Below, in pieces: positions 36,205 to 45,167 of a stretch of DNA of 53,148 bases. Within the stretch, counting starts at the first letter, position 1; each line of letters opens with the position of its first letter. A program made the translations under genes and the position numbers. Source of the DNA: Vulcanococcus limneticus LL (GTDB lineage: Bacteria > Cyanobacteriota > Cyanobacteriia > PCC-6307 > Cyanobiaceae). The notes beneath the pieces are model-generated. The model saw only the letters and a program-made list of their open reading frames with translations. It was not told the DNA's origin and did no database searches. The stretch is taken from contig NZ_NQLA01000019.1 of NCBI RefSeq assembly GCF_002252705.1, forward strand, positions 1-53,148, read 5' to 3'.

Positions 36205-36539
36205 GCGGACGGGAGGTCCTGGACTGGCGGCGCGTCGTGGCGGGGGCTGCGGCTCTGGCGCCAGATCACGAAGGCCACTGCCGCCAGGGCGATGTTGCCG
36301 AGCAGGGTGGTGCCGGCCTGGAGCACCACCAGCCCCCGCAGCCCGTCAGGGTTGTCGAACAGGTGCCAGGTGCAGGCGCACATGGCGCTCACCAGGGCCG
36401 GCAGCATCGCCAGGGCCACCCAGCTCCAGATCCGTTCGCCGCGGCGCTGGCCCCAGCGCTGCACCAGCAGCATCGCCAGGGCCCACTCGAGTACCGAGGT
36501 GACGTGGATCCACCAGGTGGGCAGGGAGAGGGCGTGCAT
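36201..36539 (-). CDS. DUF2499 (Ycf49-like) membrane protein
   Basis: 112 residues. Family features are MHALSLPTWWIHVTSVLEWA at the N-terminus, then WVALAMLPALVSAMCACTWH and LFDNPDGLRGLVVLQAGTTL. About three membrane helices are predicted and a Pro/Arg-rich tail is cytoplasmic. The Ycf49-like family is conserved in cyanobacteria and red-lineage plastids and has no clear role. It forms a coupled set with DUF3593 and the ligand-gated channel. Upstream lies a 180-base intergenic stretch shared with the divergent gene at 36722. Confidence 0.88.
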   Translation of the reverse strand: MHALSLPTWWIHVTSVLEWALAMLLVQRWGQRRGERIWSWVALAMLPALVSAMCACTWHLFDNPDGLRGLVVLQAGTTLLGNIALAAVAFVIWRQSRSPRHDAPPVQDLPSA

Positions 36540-36721
36540 CGGCTCAGAGCATGTGGCCCAGAGCGTTGGGCTCAGACCGTGCGGCAGGGCCTGAACCCCA
36601 ACGCGATGGCGCTCAATGTAGGCAGCGCGGGCCCGGGGGCGGGCGCTGAGTCCTCCGGCACGGTCGCCGTGGGCAGGGTCCCATGCCGCCAGTACAACGA
36701 TGGGGTCCGGGTAGGACCGCC

Positions 36722-37354
36722 ATGACCGGCATCGCCCAGCTGATCCACGCCGCCTTCAGCTTCCAGCCGGGGGATTTCCAGCGGCTGGAGACCGTGGCGC
36801 CCGGCACCGCCATGGCGGTGTGGGTGGCGGTGCTGGCGGGCCTCTCCCAGGGGGTGGGCGAGGCCTTCGTGCTGTTCGTGAACCGGGTGAGGCCCCAGCG
36901 TTTCGTCCTCAGCCTGCTGGTGGAGGCGCTGCTGTTTGGCTGCGGCTTCCTGGCGTGGGCACTGAGCACCTGGCTGGCCGCGAGGCTGCTGTTCGGTGTG
37001 GCCGTGCCGCTGGCGGCGGTGGTGCGGGCCCTCGGCCTGGCCCACACCCCCCAGCTGCTGGCCTTCCTCGGCGCCCTCCCTTACCTGGGGGTGCCCTGGC
37101 TCACCCTGCTCTCCCTCTGGACCGCCGTGCTGTTCGTGCTGGGGCTGGTGACCGCCACTGGCCTCTCGGCCTGGGGGGCCTTCTGGTGCCTGCTGAGCGG
37201 CTGGTTGGCCATGCACGCCCTGCAGCGCAGCGCCGGCCAGCCGGTGATGGCCCTGGGTCGCCGCCTGCAGGACTGGGCCGCCGGCGTGACGATCGTCAGC
37301 GACGGCGCGCGGCTGCAGGAGCTGCTGCGGGCCGGACCCCGCGGCCGCCGCTGA
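36722..37354 (+). CDS. Membrane protein, Yip1-like
   Basis: 210 residues, strongly hydrophobic, with about four to five helices: AMAVWVAVLAGLSQGVGEAF, LSLLVEALLFGCGFLAWALS, LLFGVAVPLAAVVRALGLAH, FLGALPYLGVPWLTLLSLWT and VLFVLGLVTATGLSAWGAFW. The overall plan resembles Yip1-type proteins, in which Pro-containing helices span the bilayer. The C-terminus is a short soluble helix (GVTIVSDGARLQELLRA). Function unknown. I chose the ATG at 36722 over an upstream one at 36683. It precedes the 963-residue gene by 44 bases on the same strand. Confidence 0.75.
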   Translation: MTGIAQLIHAAFSFQPGDFQRLETVAPGTAMAVWVAVLAGLSQGVGEAFVLFVNRVRPQRFVLSLLVEALLFGCGFLAWALSTWLAARLLFGVAVPLAAVVRALGLAHTPQLLAFLGALPYLGVPWLTLLSLWTAVLFVLGLVTATGLSAWGAFWCLLSGWLAMHALQRSAGQPVMALGRRLQDWAAGVTIVSDGARLQELLRAGPRGRR

Positions 37355-37398
37355 CGTGCTCTCCTCCGCCACGCCCCCCCACCTGAGATCCGTCTGCC

Positions 37399-40290
37399 GT
37401 GCGCCGTCCGTCCATCTCGCCACGCCAACGTCTCTGGCTGCTCCTGGTCCTGGTGGGACTGGTGCTGGTGCCGGGCACCGGGGCGTTGCTGCACCTGGCC
37501 TACGCCGGCCTGCGCCGCTCCTTCGGGCTGGCCCTGGACCTGGGCCTGATCGCCCTGCTGCTGGTGCTGATCGCCCTCTTCTTCGCGCCGCTGGAAGCCC
37601 TGGGCTGGTGGGCCGGCTGGGAGGGTGATCAACCTCTCGAGACCGGCACCCCGGCCGGGTCGCTGGCGGCCCCCGTGGCTCGCGATCGGCCCCTCAGCCG
37701 CTTCGTGGTGTATCTCGATGGCATCGGCCAGGCTTCCGGCGATGCCCTGCCGGAAGGGGAGGACTTCCTGCGGCGTCTGGCGCTGCGTCTGCCGGATGAC
37801 ATCGCCATCCTGCGGGGTCTGATGCCCTATTCGGTGCGCAACGTGCCGCTCACCGAGGGCAGCTGGCTGGCGGGCTTCTGGCGCTGGGTCGATCGCCTGC
37901 GGCTGCGCGATCCCCGTGCCCTGCTCGGCGCCCTGATCAACCTGCGCAACGTCACGGTGGTGGCGGTGTCGGCCGACCAGCGCTACGGCCCCATCTACAA
38001 CCAGGGCATGGCCCAGGTGATCGCCGACAGCCTGCTGGCCCACGGTTACCCCCTGGAGAGCGGCATTCCCGTGACCCTGCTGGGCTTCAGCGGAGGCGGC
38101 CAGATCGCCCTGGGGGCGCTGCCCCACCTGCGTCGCAGCCTGCGGGCCCCGATCGAGGTGATCTCCCTGGGCGGGGTGTTCGCGGGCAACACCCACATCC
38201 TGGAGGCCGAGCACCTCTATCACCTGCTGGGGGATCGGGATCCGGTGGCCCGGCTGGGGCCGCTGCTGTTCCCGCGGCGCTGGCGCTGGCAGGTGCTCAG
38301 CTACTGGAACCGGGCCCGCCGGCGGGGCAAGGTGACGATCCGCTCTATGGGGCCGGTGGGCCATGCCCTGCCGGGCGGCCTGATGGATGCCGCCTTCCTG
38401 CTGCCCGATGGCCGCAGCGCCATGGACCAGACCGTGGACCAGGTGGCGGCGATCCTCCTGGATCGGGACCCCGCCACTGCCCTGCCGGAGCAGGCCCCGA
38501 GCAACGTCGATCGCTTCCGGGCCAACGGCTGGCACCACCTCGACGTGGGCCGTGACTCCGCTCCCCCACCGGCTCCCGGTTTCCGGCCCCTGGCGGGCTG
38601 GATCGGCCGGCTGCGGCTGCCGGAGCCGGAGCAGCGGGACGGCGGCCGGGTGGGCTTCGAGGTGTTCGCGGCCCCGGAGCCCTGGCGCCACCTGGTGAGC
38701 CGCACCTGCCAGCTGGAGTGGCAGGACCCGCGCCTGGGAGCGGTGGTGCAGGACGTGAACCTCAGCCCCGAGGCCCGCTGGAGCGCCGGTCAGGGACTGG
38801 TGCACCCGCTGCGGCTGGACCACTGGCGCCGCGTCTCGCCGCTGGAATCCCTGGCTGGCAGCCGCCCCGACGACGACGTGCTGGTGCGGCTGCCCGAGCC
38901 GGTGGAGGTGCTGGAGGACGGCCGGCTGCTGCGGATCGAGGCCGAGCCGGTGCAGACCACGGGCCTGGCCCTGGCCCTGGTGCAGTTCCGCCAGCCCCTG
39001 GGTGGAGACCTCTGGAGCGCCGCCAGCTACGAGCCGCAGCGTGCTGCCTTCCGCGACCTGGCGGACCTGCGGCTGCGGCTGCCCATGCCGATCGCCAACG
39101 GCGAGGGGATCCTGCCGGCCACCGCCGAGGGCATCGAGCGCTCCGCGCTGAATGCCGAGGGTTGGCTGGTGAGCGGGGTGCCCGATGGGGCCGGGGCGTT
39201 CGTGGTGCAGTCCCTGGTCCCGCGCCGCCTGCGCCGCCTACTGCCGGATCGGGTCGTGACGGGCCGACAGGCGGCCCGGCGCCTGCTCAAGCGGGAGCTT
39301 TGGGATGCCCTGGAGCCGGGGACGGCCTTCAGCGCCCTGGTGTCGCTGCAGCCCCTGGCGGCGGCCTCCTTGGCGGCCCCAGCGCCGGGCCCAGCGCTGG
39401 CCTCAGCAGCGACCCCCACCCTGCCGTCGGGCTGGCAGCTCGGCGAGCGGCTGCTGGTGGTGCATGTGTTCGGCGGTATCGGCGGCGAGCAGCGGGAGCA
39501 GGCGCTGCAGCACGGCCCCTGTGTGGGCCACTTCGCCTACGGCATCGCCGAGGTGGTGGCGGAGCCCCTGGCGGGTGAGCCGGCGATCCAGCTGGCCTAC
39601 CGCCAGGTGTACGCCCACAACCCCGATGGCCTGATCGCCGGCCGCCACGACGACTGGCGCTACCTCGGCGATCGCCAGTGGGGCTGGCTCGGCACCCGCC
39701 CCGTGGCCGACATCCTGCTGCGCTACCCGCCCTTCACCGGCTCCTACCGCATCGGCGACCACAGCCGTTCCCCCCTCGATGGCTTCGATCACCAGCTCAC
39801 GGCGATGATGGCCCGCTATCGGGTGGGCGATGGCACCGGCGCCACCTTCGTGGGTCCGGCCAACAACTGCGCCCAGGATTCCAACCAGGCCCTGTTTGCC
39901 GCCATCCGCGCGCTGCAGCAGGAGATCGCCCACCAGGATCCGGCGGCCCTGCGGGCCTGGGAGCAGGCCGATCGGGAGCAGGCCGAGCGGCTGCGGGCGC
40001 TGCTGCGGCTGGAGCGGCGTCTGCGCCACCAGCTGCTGCCCTTCGCCGGATTGCGGCCGGATTGGCAGCGCAATGCCGCAGTGCTGGGCAGCAGCCTGGA
40101 GGATCGCCCGCTCGACAACCTGCTGCGGGGCCTCGGCAGCTGGCGCATGCTGCTGCCGCGCCTGGCCAGTGAAACGGTGGTGTGGACCTTCCTGGAGGCC
40201 GGCGCCAGCGCCCTCATCCTGCGCAGCAACCAGTGCGGCGGCGAGCATCCCCAGATCGAGCCGGTGGCGCCGATCACCCTGCCGCTCTGA
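37399..40290 (+). CDS. Large membrane-anchored hydrolase-like fusion protein
   Basis: 963 residues from a GTG. Two membrane helices lie at about 12-32 and 42-65. The next 300 residues look like an alpha/beta hydrolase: a strand LSRFVVYLDGIGQ, then a nucleophile elbow GFSGGG with Ser near residue 231, followed by IEVISLGGVFAGNTH. A long middle region (about 400-670) has no recognised fold. The C-terminal 250 residues form a conserved-looking block (LLVVHVFGGIGG ... HNPDGLIAGRHDDWRYLG ... TFVGPANNCAQDSNQALFAA), with Cys near 824. From memory some cyanobacterial homologs are annotated as predicted Abi (CAAX) proteases, but I do not see the EExxR/HxxxB motifs of that family. Function unknown. Confidence 0.75.
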   Translation: MRRPSISPRQRLWLLLVLVGLVLVPGTGALLHLAYAGLRRSFGLALDLGLIALLLVLIALFFAPLEALGWWAGWEGDQPLETGTPAGSLAAPVARDRPLSRFVVYLDGIGQASGDALPEGEDFLRRLALRLPDDIAILRGLMPYSVRNVPLTEGSWLAGFWRWVDRLRLRDPRALLGALINLRNVTVVAVSADQRYGPIYNQGMAQVIADSLLAHGYPLESGIPVTLLGFSGGGQIALGALPHLRRSLRAPIEVISLGGVFAGNTHILEAEHLYHLLGDRDPVARLGPLLFPRRWRWQVLSYWNRARRRGKVTIRSMGPVGHALPGGLMDAAFLLPDGRSAMDQTVDQVAAILLDRDPATALPEQAPSNVDRFRANGWHHLDVGRDSAPPPAPGFRPLAGWIGRLRLPEPEQRDGGRVGFEVFAAPEPWRHLVSRTCQLEWQDPRLGAVVQDVNLSPEARWSAGQGLVHPLRLDHWRRVSPLESLAGSRPDDDVLVRLPEPVEVLEDGRLLRIEAEPVQTTGLALALVQFRQPLGGDLWSAASYEPQRAAFRDLADLRLRLPMPIANGEGILPATAEGIERSALNAEGWLVSGVPDGAGAFVVQSLVPRRLRRLLPDRVVTGRQAARRLLKRELWDALEPGTAFSALVSLQPLAAASLAAPAPGPALASAATPTLPSGWQLGERLLVVHVFGGIGGEQREQALQHGPCVGHFAYGIAEVVAEPLAGEPAIQLAYRQVYAHNPDGLIAGRHDDWRYLGDRQWGWLGTRPVADILLRYPPFTGSYRIGDHSRSPLDGFDHQLTAMMARYRVGDGTGATFVGPANNCAQDSNQALFAAIRALQQEIAHQDPAALRAWEQADREQAERLRALLRLERRLRHQLLPFAGLRPDWQRNAAVLGSSLEDRPLDNLLRGLGSWRMLLPRLASETVVWTFLEAGASALILRSNQCGGEHPQIEPVAPITLPL

Positions 40291-40379
40291 GGGGTCCTGA
40301 GGCACGGTGGCCCCGCCAGGGCCGGCGATGGCGGCAGCGTCGCGGCACCAGAGTGCCCTCACGATCATTCGTTTCGCCG

Positions 40380-42071
40380 ATGCGCAGGCCCTGGTACCTG
40401 CCCCTTCTGCTGGCCCTGAGCTGCCTGCTGCTGCCAGCGGCCTGGGCCAGCGACCCGGCGTCGGCTCCCACGGCCCCGCCGGACCCGGCGGAACGCCTCG
40501 CCGGCAGTTACGACGTGGCACCGGTGCGGATCCTGGGAATTCCGGCCATCAGCGTGGCCTCGCCGGTGGTGGGCCCCGGTGAGGGCAGTCCCGATGCCCG
40601 GCGGCGGGCATCGGTGATCGAGGGCAACCTGAGCCTGCTCTACAGGCCCCAAACCCTCTGCAGCGGCGGCGAGGCCGTGGCCGAGGCGGTGCTGGAGACC
40701 CTGGTGCTGGGGGGGCCGGACCGGCTCTGCACGGGGGATCCCTGGAACGTGCTCGGCACGCCCCAGGACCTCAGGGTGGTCGTTACGCAGTCGGCCCCTG
40801 GACCGCCGGTGCTGGAGGCGCGCCTCAAGGGGCGCCCTGAAGCGCTGCCGCTGCTCACCGTGACGGCCGCGGATGCCCGGCTGCATGGTCAGACGCCGAC
40901 GGCCCTGGCCGGCCGCTGGCGCCAGCTGCTGCAGCGGCGCTTGCGCCACGCCCGGCTGACCATGCAGCCCGATCAGCTGGCGATACGGCTCCAGGCCACG
41001 CTGGCGGCGGAGCTGTTCCTGGCCCTGTCAATGGGCCTCAGTTTCTGGGGCTGGTCGCACCTGCGGGCCCGGCTGCGGGCACGGCAGCAGAGCGCCCAGA
41101 CGGCCGCCGATCTGCAGGGGCTGCGGCCCCAGCTGCTGATGCTGCTGGGCCGGCTGCTGTTCCTGGCGGTGCTGGTGCAGCTGGTGATGATGCTGGCCCT
41201 CGGGGTGACGGCCATCCCAGGCCAGATCCCCCTGGGCATGGCCCTGTTGATGCAGCCCATCGCCGTGTTGTTCAAGCTGCTGCTGCTGGGCCTGGTGGCC
41301 TTCCTGCTGCGGCTCCTGGCCGCCTTCGTGCTGCGTCAGTGGGTGAGCAGCCTGCGCGTGCCGTTCGAGGAGCGGGCCCGACGCGACCAGCGCTACCGCA
41401 ACCTGGTGCAGGCCAGCCAGCGCCTGATCGACCTGGGCTGCATCGCCATGCTGGTGATCCTGGTGCTGGCCGACATACCCGGCATCAGCGAGCTCTCCTT
41501 CAACGCCGTGCTGGCCGGTGGTGCCCTGTTGGGCGGCCTGGCGATCGCCTTCCAGGGCCTGCTGCGGGATTTCGTGGCGGGTCTGGTGGTGCTCGTCGAC
41601 GACCACTACGCCGTGGGCGACTGGGTGGAGATCGACGGGCTGGAGGGGGATGTGGTGGACGTGGGGCTGCTGGTGACCGTGCTGCGGGCAGCGGACCAAC
41701 GGGTGGTGGTGGTGCAGAACAGCAGCTGTCAGCACCTGGTGAACCACACCAAGATCCGCTCCGGTATCGATGTGGTGCTGCCCCTGGCGGTCACCAACGC
41801 GGACCTGCCGGGCGCCCTGGCGCTGATTCGCGCTGAGCTGGAGCTGTTCGCCAGTGATCCGCTCTGGAGCCTCGAACAGATGGCTCCACCGCAGCTGCGG
41901 GGTGTCAACGGCGTGGGGCCGCTCGGCATTCAGGTGAGCGTGATGCTCACCACCCGCACCGGTCGGCAGTGGGCTTGCCAGCGCGAGCTGCTGGCCCGTT
42001 TGGTCACGCGGCTGCAGCGGGAGGGCATCGCCCTGGCCGGAGCCTCTGCGGCGGTGCTGCCGGCCCCATGA
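40380..42071 (+). CDS. MscS-family mechanosensitive ion channel
   Basis: 563 residues. A signal peptide (1-22, LLLALSCLLLPAAWA) precedes a periplasmic domain of about 180 residues. Several membrane helices follow (about 203-222, 250-315 and 348-400). The pore helix region reads FNAVLAGGALLGGLAIAFQG then LLRDFVAGLVVLVDDHYAVG, and the beta domain DWVEIDGLEGDVVDVGLLVT with VVVQNSSCQHLVNHTK. These are the core MscS elements; the Gly/Ala packing of TM3 is conserved. The periplasmic extension makes it MscK- or YnaI-like rather than minimal. It would release solutes under tension. It begins 90 bases after the 963-residue gene. Confidence 0.88.
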   Translation: MRRPWYLPLLLALSCLLLPAAWASDPASAPTAPPDPAERLAGSYDVAPVRILGIPAISVASPVVGPGEGSPDARRRASVIEGNLSLLYRPQTLCSGGEAVAEAVLETLVLGGPDRLCTGDPWNVLGTPQDLRVVVTQSAPGPPVLEARLKGRPEALPLLTVTAADARLHGQTPTALAGRWRQLLQRRLRHARLTMQPDQLAIRLQATLAAELFLALSMGLSFWGWSHLRARLRARQQSAQTAADLQGLRPQLLMLLGRLLFLAVLVQLVMMLALGVTAIPGQIPLGMALLMQPIAVLFKLLLLGLVAFLLRLLAAFVLRQWVSSLRVPFEERARRDQRYRNLVQASQRLIDLGCIAMLVILVLADIPGISELSFNAVLAGGALLGGLAIAFQGLLRDFVAGLVVLVDDHYAVGDWVEIDGLEGDVVDVGLLVTVLRAADQRVVVVQNSSCQHLVNHTKIRSGIDVVLPLAVTNADLPGALALIRAELELFASDPLWSLEQMAPPQLRGVNGVGPLGIQVSVMLTTRTGRQWACQRELLARLVTRLQREGIALAGASAAVLPAP

Positions 42072-42142
42072 CGCGGTGCCGCTGCTGATCTGAGCTAGTA
42101 CGGAACCAACGATCAACGCTGCCTTCACAGGCTCCTGGGGCC

Positions 42143-42928
42143 ATGCTCACCACCCACCGCCCCTCGCTTCCCCCACCCGCAGGCCGTAGTGGCCCGATCC
42201 GGCCGGGCAGGGGGGCAGCAGGAGTCCGGCTTGCAGGCTGGATCGTCCCCGGGTTGCTGGCCCTCCCCGCCCAGGCCGGTCCGCCCGTGCCCACGGGCCC
42301 GCCCCAGGCTCAAGCGGCCCCGATCGTGCTGGGCTCGGTGCCGCCGCATCCAAGCCCCGACAGGCCCCTGGAGGCGGCCCTGCGGCAGGTCCTCTATCCG
42401 GTGCGGGTGGACGATGGCCAAGGCCATGGCCCCGATCCTGGTTCGGCTGAATGGCGGCAGGCCCAGGGCCGCCTGATCGAGCGTTCCTGCCTCGCAGCTC
42501 GTCAGCCCGGCCAGGAGACGCGCTACGCCTACAACCGCGTCGACCTCAACGGGGATGGCCGCCCGGAAGTCGTGGCGACGCTCCTGGGCCCGCTGGACTG
42601 CGGCACCGGCGGCTGTCCGCTGCTGATCTTCCGCGAGCGCCAGGGGGATCTCGAGCTGGTGAGCCGCATGACCCTGTTCCGGGATCCCCTGATCGTGGGC
42701 GAGGGGCGCCACCATGGCTGGCGCGACCTGATCAGCCGCGTGCGGCTGGATGCCGCCCACGGCTACTACGCCCTGCTGCCCTTCGACGGCCGCCGCTATC
42801 CCAGCAACCCCAGCGTTCCCCCCGCCCGGCCGCTGACCCGTTCGGTCCGCGGCAGCGCCTACCTGGCCTGGTCGGACGATCCGGCCACGCGACACCCCCT
42901 GCCCTGCGCCGCCCCGCAGCAGCCGTAG
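42143..42928 (+). CDS. Secreted protein with an EF-hand-like calcium motif
   Basis: 261 residues. A hydrophobic segment at about 29-45 (VRLAGWIVPGLLALPAQA) after a basic start serves as a signal sequence. The mature part contains YAYNRVDLNGDGRPEVVATL, a D-x-N-x-D-x-R calcium-loop pattern as in EF-hands and FG-GAP or dockerin loops. A CGTGGCPLLIFRERQGDLEL element with two Cys follows. The pattern resembles periplasmic proteins that carry a DxNxDG loop plus a repeated beta domain. No catalytic motif is visible. The start is uncertain by several residues. Confidence 0.65.
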   Translation: MLTTHRPSLPPPAGRSGPIRPGRGAAGVRLAGWIVPGLLALPAQAGPPVPTGPPQAQAAPIVLGSVPPHPSPDRPLEAALRQVLYPVRVDDGQGHGPDPGSAEWRQAQGRLIERSCLAARQPGQETRYAYNRVDLNGDGRPEVVATLLGPLDCGTGGCPLLIFRERQGDLELVSRMTLFRDPLIVGEGRHHGWRDLISRVRLDAAHGYYALLPFDGRRYPSNPSVPPARPLTRSVRGSAYLAWSDDPATRHPLPCAAPQQP

Positions 42929-42953
42929 GCTCGGCCGGTGCGGCATCGACGCT

Positions 42954-44027
42954 TTGGCAGGGGTTGGGGACCTCCGGGACGACGGGCCTCAACCCGTGCT
43001 GCTCTGCGGCTACTACGGCGAGCACAACCTGGGCGATGACGCCCTGCTCACGGCCCTGCTCCACCAGCTGCCGCCCCAGCTCACCCCGCTGGTGACCGCC
43101 CATGACCAGGCGGAGGTGCGCGAGCGCTTCGGCGTTGCCACGGTGGATCGCCGCAGCCCCCGGGCCGTGCTGGCGGCCCTGGCCGGCTGCGGGGCCCTGG
43201 TCTTGGGCGGCGGCAGCCTGCTGCAGGACGCCACCAGCTTCCTCAGCCTCGTCTACTACGCGGCCCTGATCGCCGCGGCCCGGTTGCAGGGCAAGCCCGT
43301 GCTGCTCTGGGGCCAGGGGCTGGGCCCCCTGAAGCGACGCCGCAGTCGCGCCCTTGTTCGGGCCCTGCTGCCCCTGGCCCAGGGGATCACCTGGCGGGAT
43401 CCAGAGTCGGCGCAGCTGGCGGTGGGCCTGGGGCGGCGGGCGCCGGTGGGGAGTGATCCGGTCTGGTCACTGGAACCCCAGCACTGGCTGGGGGAGGGCG
43501 GGCCGATCGTGGTGTGCTGGCGGCCTACGCCCCTGCTGAATGGCGCGGCCTGGCGGCCCTACCTGCAGGCCCTGGAGCAGCTGGCGGAGCTGGGGCAGCG
43601 CGAGGTGCTCTGGCTGCCGTTCCACCGCGAGCAGGACACCGGCCTCTACTCCCGCCTGCTGGCAGAGGGTCTGGTGGGCGAGGGGCTGGCCCGCCGCAGC
43701 CGCCAGGTGGAGGCACACCAGCCCAGCGAGGCCATGGCGGTGTTCGGCAGCGCCGGCCTGGTGCTGGCCATGCGCCTGCACGCCCTGATCCTGGCGGCCC
43801 TCTCGGGGGCGCCGGTGGCGGCCCTGAGCTATGACCCCAAGGTGCGCGCCGCCGCCACCGGCTTCGGTGCCCCCTGCTGCGACCTGGCCGAAGCTGAGCC
43901 CAGCGCCGAGGCGTTGGCGGCCAGTTGGGCCAGCAGCCTCGATCAGCCCATCGGCCCCGCTGCGATCGCCGCCCAGCGGGCCGCCACGGCGGTGCACCGC
44001 GACCTGCTCACCCTGCTTCTGGATTGA
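42954..44027 (+). CDS. csaB: Polysaccharide pyruvyl transferase CsaB
   Basis: 357 residues from a TTG at 42954. The family start is visible (LLCGYYGEHNLGDDALLTAL), as are ALVLGGGSLLQDATS, LLWGQGLGPLKRR, GITWRDPESAQLAVGLG and the C-terminal LVLAMRLHALILAALSGAPV. CsaB transfers pyruvate from PEP to surface polysaccharide, creating anchors for S-layer-type proteins. The next gene starts two bases after its stop, so they are likely cotranscribed. A downstream start is possible because the first 12 residues are not conserved. Confidence 0.9.
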   Translation: MAGVGDLRDDGPQPVLLCGYYGEHNLGDDALLTALLHQLPPQLTPLVTAHDQAEVRERFGVATVDRRSPRAVLAALAGCGALVLGGGSLLQDATSFLSLVYYAALIAAARLQGKPVLLWGQGLGPLKRRRSRALVRALLPLAQGITWRDPESAQLAVGLGRRAPVGSDPVWSLEPQHWLGEGGPIVVCWRPTPLLNGAAWRPYLQALEQLAELGQREVLWLPFHREQDTGLYSRLLAEGLVGEGLARRSRQVEAHQPSEAMAVFGSAGLVLAMRLHALILAALSGAPVAALSYDPKVRAAATGFGAPCCDLAEAEPSAEALAASWASSLDQPIGPAAIAAQRAATAVHRDLLTLLLD

Positions 44028-44029
44028 CC

Positions 44030-45055
44030 ATGCGCGCCATCGGCTACCAGCAGTCGCGGTCCGTGCAGGATCCGCTCTGCCTGCTCGCCATCGAGCTGCC
44101 TGACCCCACGCCTGGGCCCCGCGATCTGCTGGTGCGGGTGGAGGCGATTGCCGTGAACCCGGTCGATGCCAAGGTGCGGCGCCGCGATACACCCGCCTCT
44201 GGCACGTGGAAGGTGCTGGGCTGGGATGCGGCCGGCACGGTGGAGGCCGTGGGCCCGGCGGTGCAGGGCTTCCAGGTGGGCGATCGCGTCTGGTATGCCG
44301 GTGCCCTGGACCGGCCGGGCTGCAACGCCGAGCTGCAGCTGGTGGATGAACGGCTGGTGGCGCGGCGTCCGGCCTCGCTGACGGCGGCCGAGGCGGCGGC
44401 CCTGCCGCTCACGGCGATCACGGCCTGGGAACTGCTGTTCGATCGCCTGCGGCTCGCCCAGGGACCCGAGGCCCACCGGGGCGAGTCCCTGCTGGTTGTG
44501 GGGGCCGCCGGCGGCGTGGGTTCGATCCTGGTGCAGCTGGCCCGCCGGCTCACCGGCCTCACCCTGGTGGGCACGGCGTCGCGGCCCGAGAGCAAGGCCT
44601 GGCTGCGGGAGCTCGGCTGCGACCACGTGATCGACCACCACCAGGGCCTGGCCCCCCAGCTCCAGGCCCTGGACATCGCGGCGGTAGAGCGGGTCATCAG
44701 CCTCACCCACACCGATCAGCACTTCCCCCAGCTGGTGGAGGTGCTGGCCCCCCAGGGCGCCCTGGCCCTGATCGACGATCCGGCCCCCGAGGCCCTCAAT
44801 GTGCTGGCGCTCAAGCGCAAGAGCCTCTCCCTGCACTGGGAGTTGATGTTCACCCGCTCGCTGTTCCATACCGCCGATATGGCCGAGCAGGGAGCCCTGC
44901 TGGCTCGCGTGGCCGCGCTGGTGGATGCCGGTCAGATCCGGAGCACCGCGAACCAGCAGCTCGGAGCGATCACCGCCGACAACCTGCGCCGCGCTCACCT
45001 CCTGATGGAGAGCCACACCAGCGTGGGCAAGGTGGTCCTGGCCGGCTGGGAGTGA
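44030..45055 (+). CDS. Zinc-free medium-chain dehydrogenase/quinone oxidoreductase
   Basis: 341 residues of the MDR superfamily. N-terminal GroES-like domain: VRVEAIAVNPVDAKVRRRDT and VLGWDAAGTVEAVGP. Nucleotide-binding domain: LLVVGAAGGVGSILVQLARR and LTLVGTASRPESKAWLRELG. The usual zinc-binding Cys/His set is absent, so it should be a zinc-independent NADPH-dependent quinone or enone reductase of the ZADH1-like type. The tail NLRRAHLLMESHTSVGKVVL is characteristic of this subgroup. The substrate is unknown. It follows csaB with a two-base gap. Confidence 0.88.
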   Translation: MRAIGYQQSRSVQDPLCLLAIELPDPTPGPRDLLVRVEAIAVNPVDAKVRRRDTPASGTWKVLGWDAAGTVEAVGPAVQGFQVGDRVWYAGALDRPGCNAELQLVDERLVARRPASLTAAEAAALPLTAITAWELLFDRLRLAQGPEAHRGESLLVVGAAGGVGSILVQLARRLTGLTLVGTASRPESKAWLRELGCDHVIDHHQGLAPQLQALDIAAVERVISLTHTDQHFPQLVEVLAPQGALALIDDPAPEALNVLALKRKSLSLHWELMFTRSLFHTADMAEQGALLARVAALVDAGQIRSTANQQLGAITADNLRRAHLLMESHTSVGKVVLAGWE

Positions 45056-45167
45056 GGCTGGTCGCCGTCCGGCACCTCCAGACGCCCTGGCGCCGTTGAT
45101 GTGGGTCTATGGATCCTGCTGTCGCTTCGCCCTGGGCGGTGCTATCAGGTGTGGAGGCTGGCTCCCC

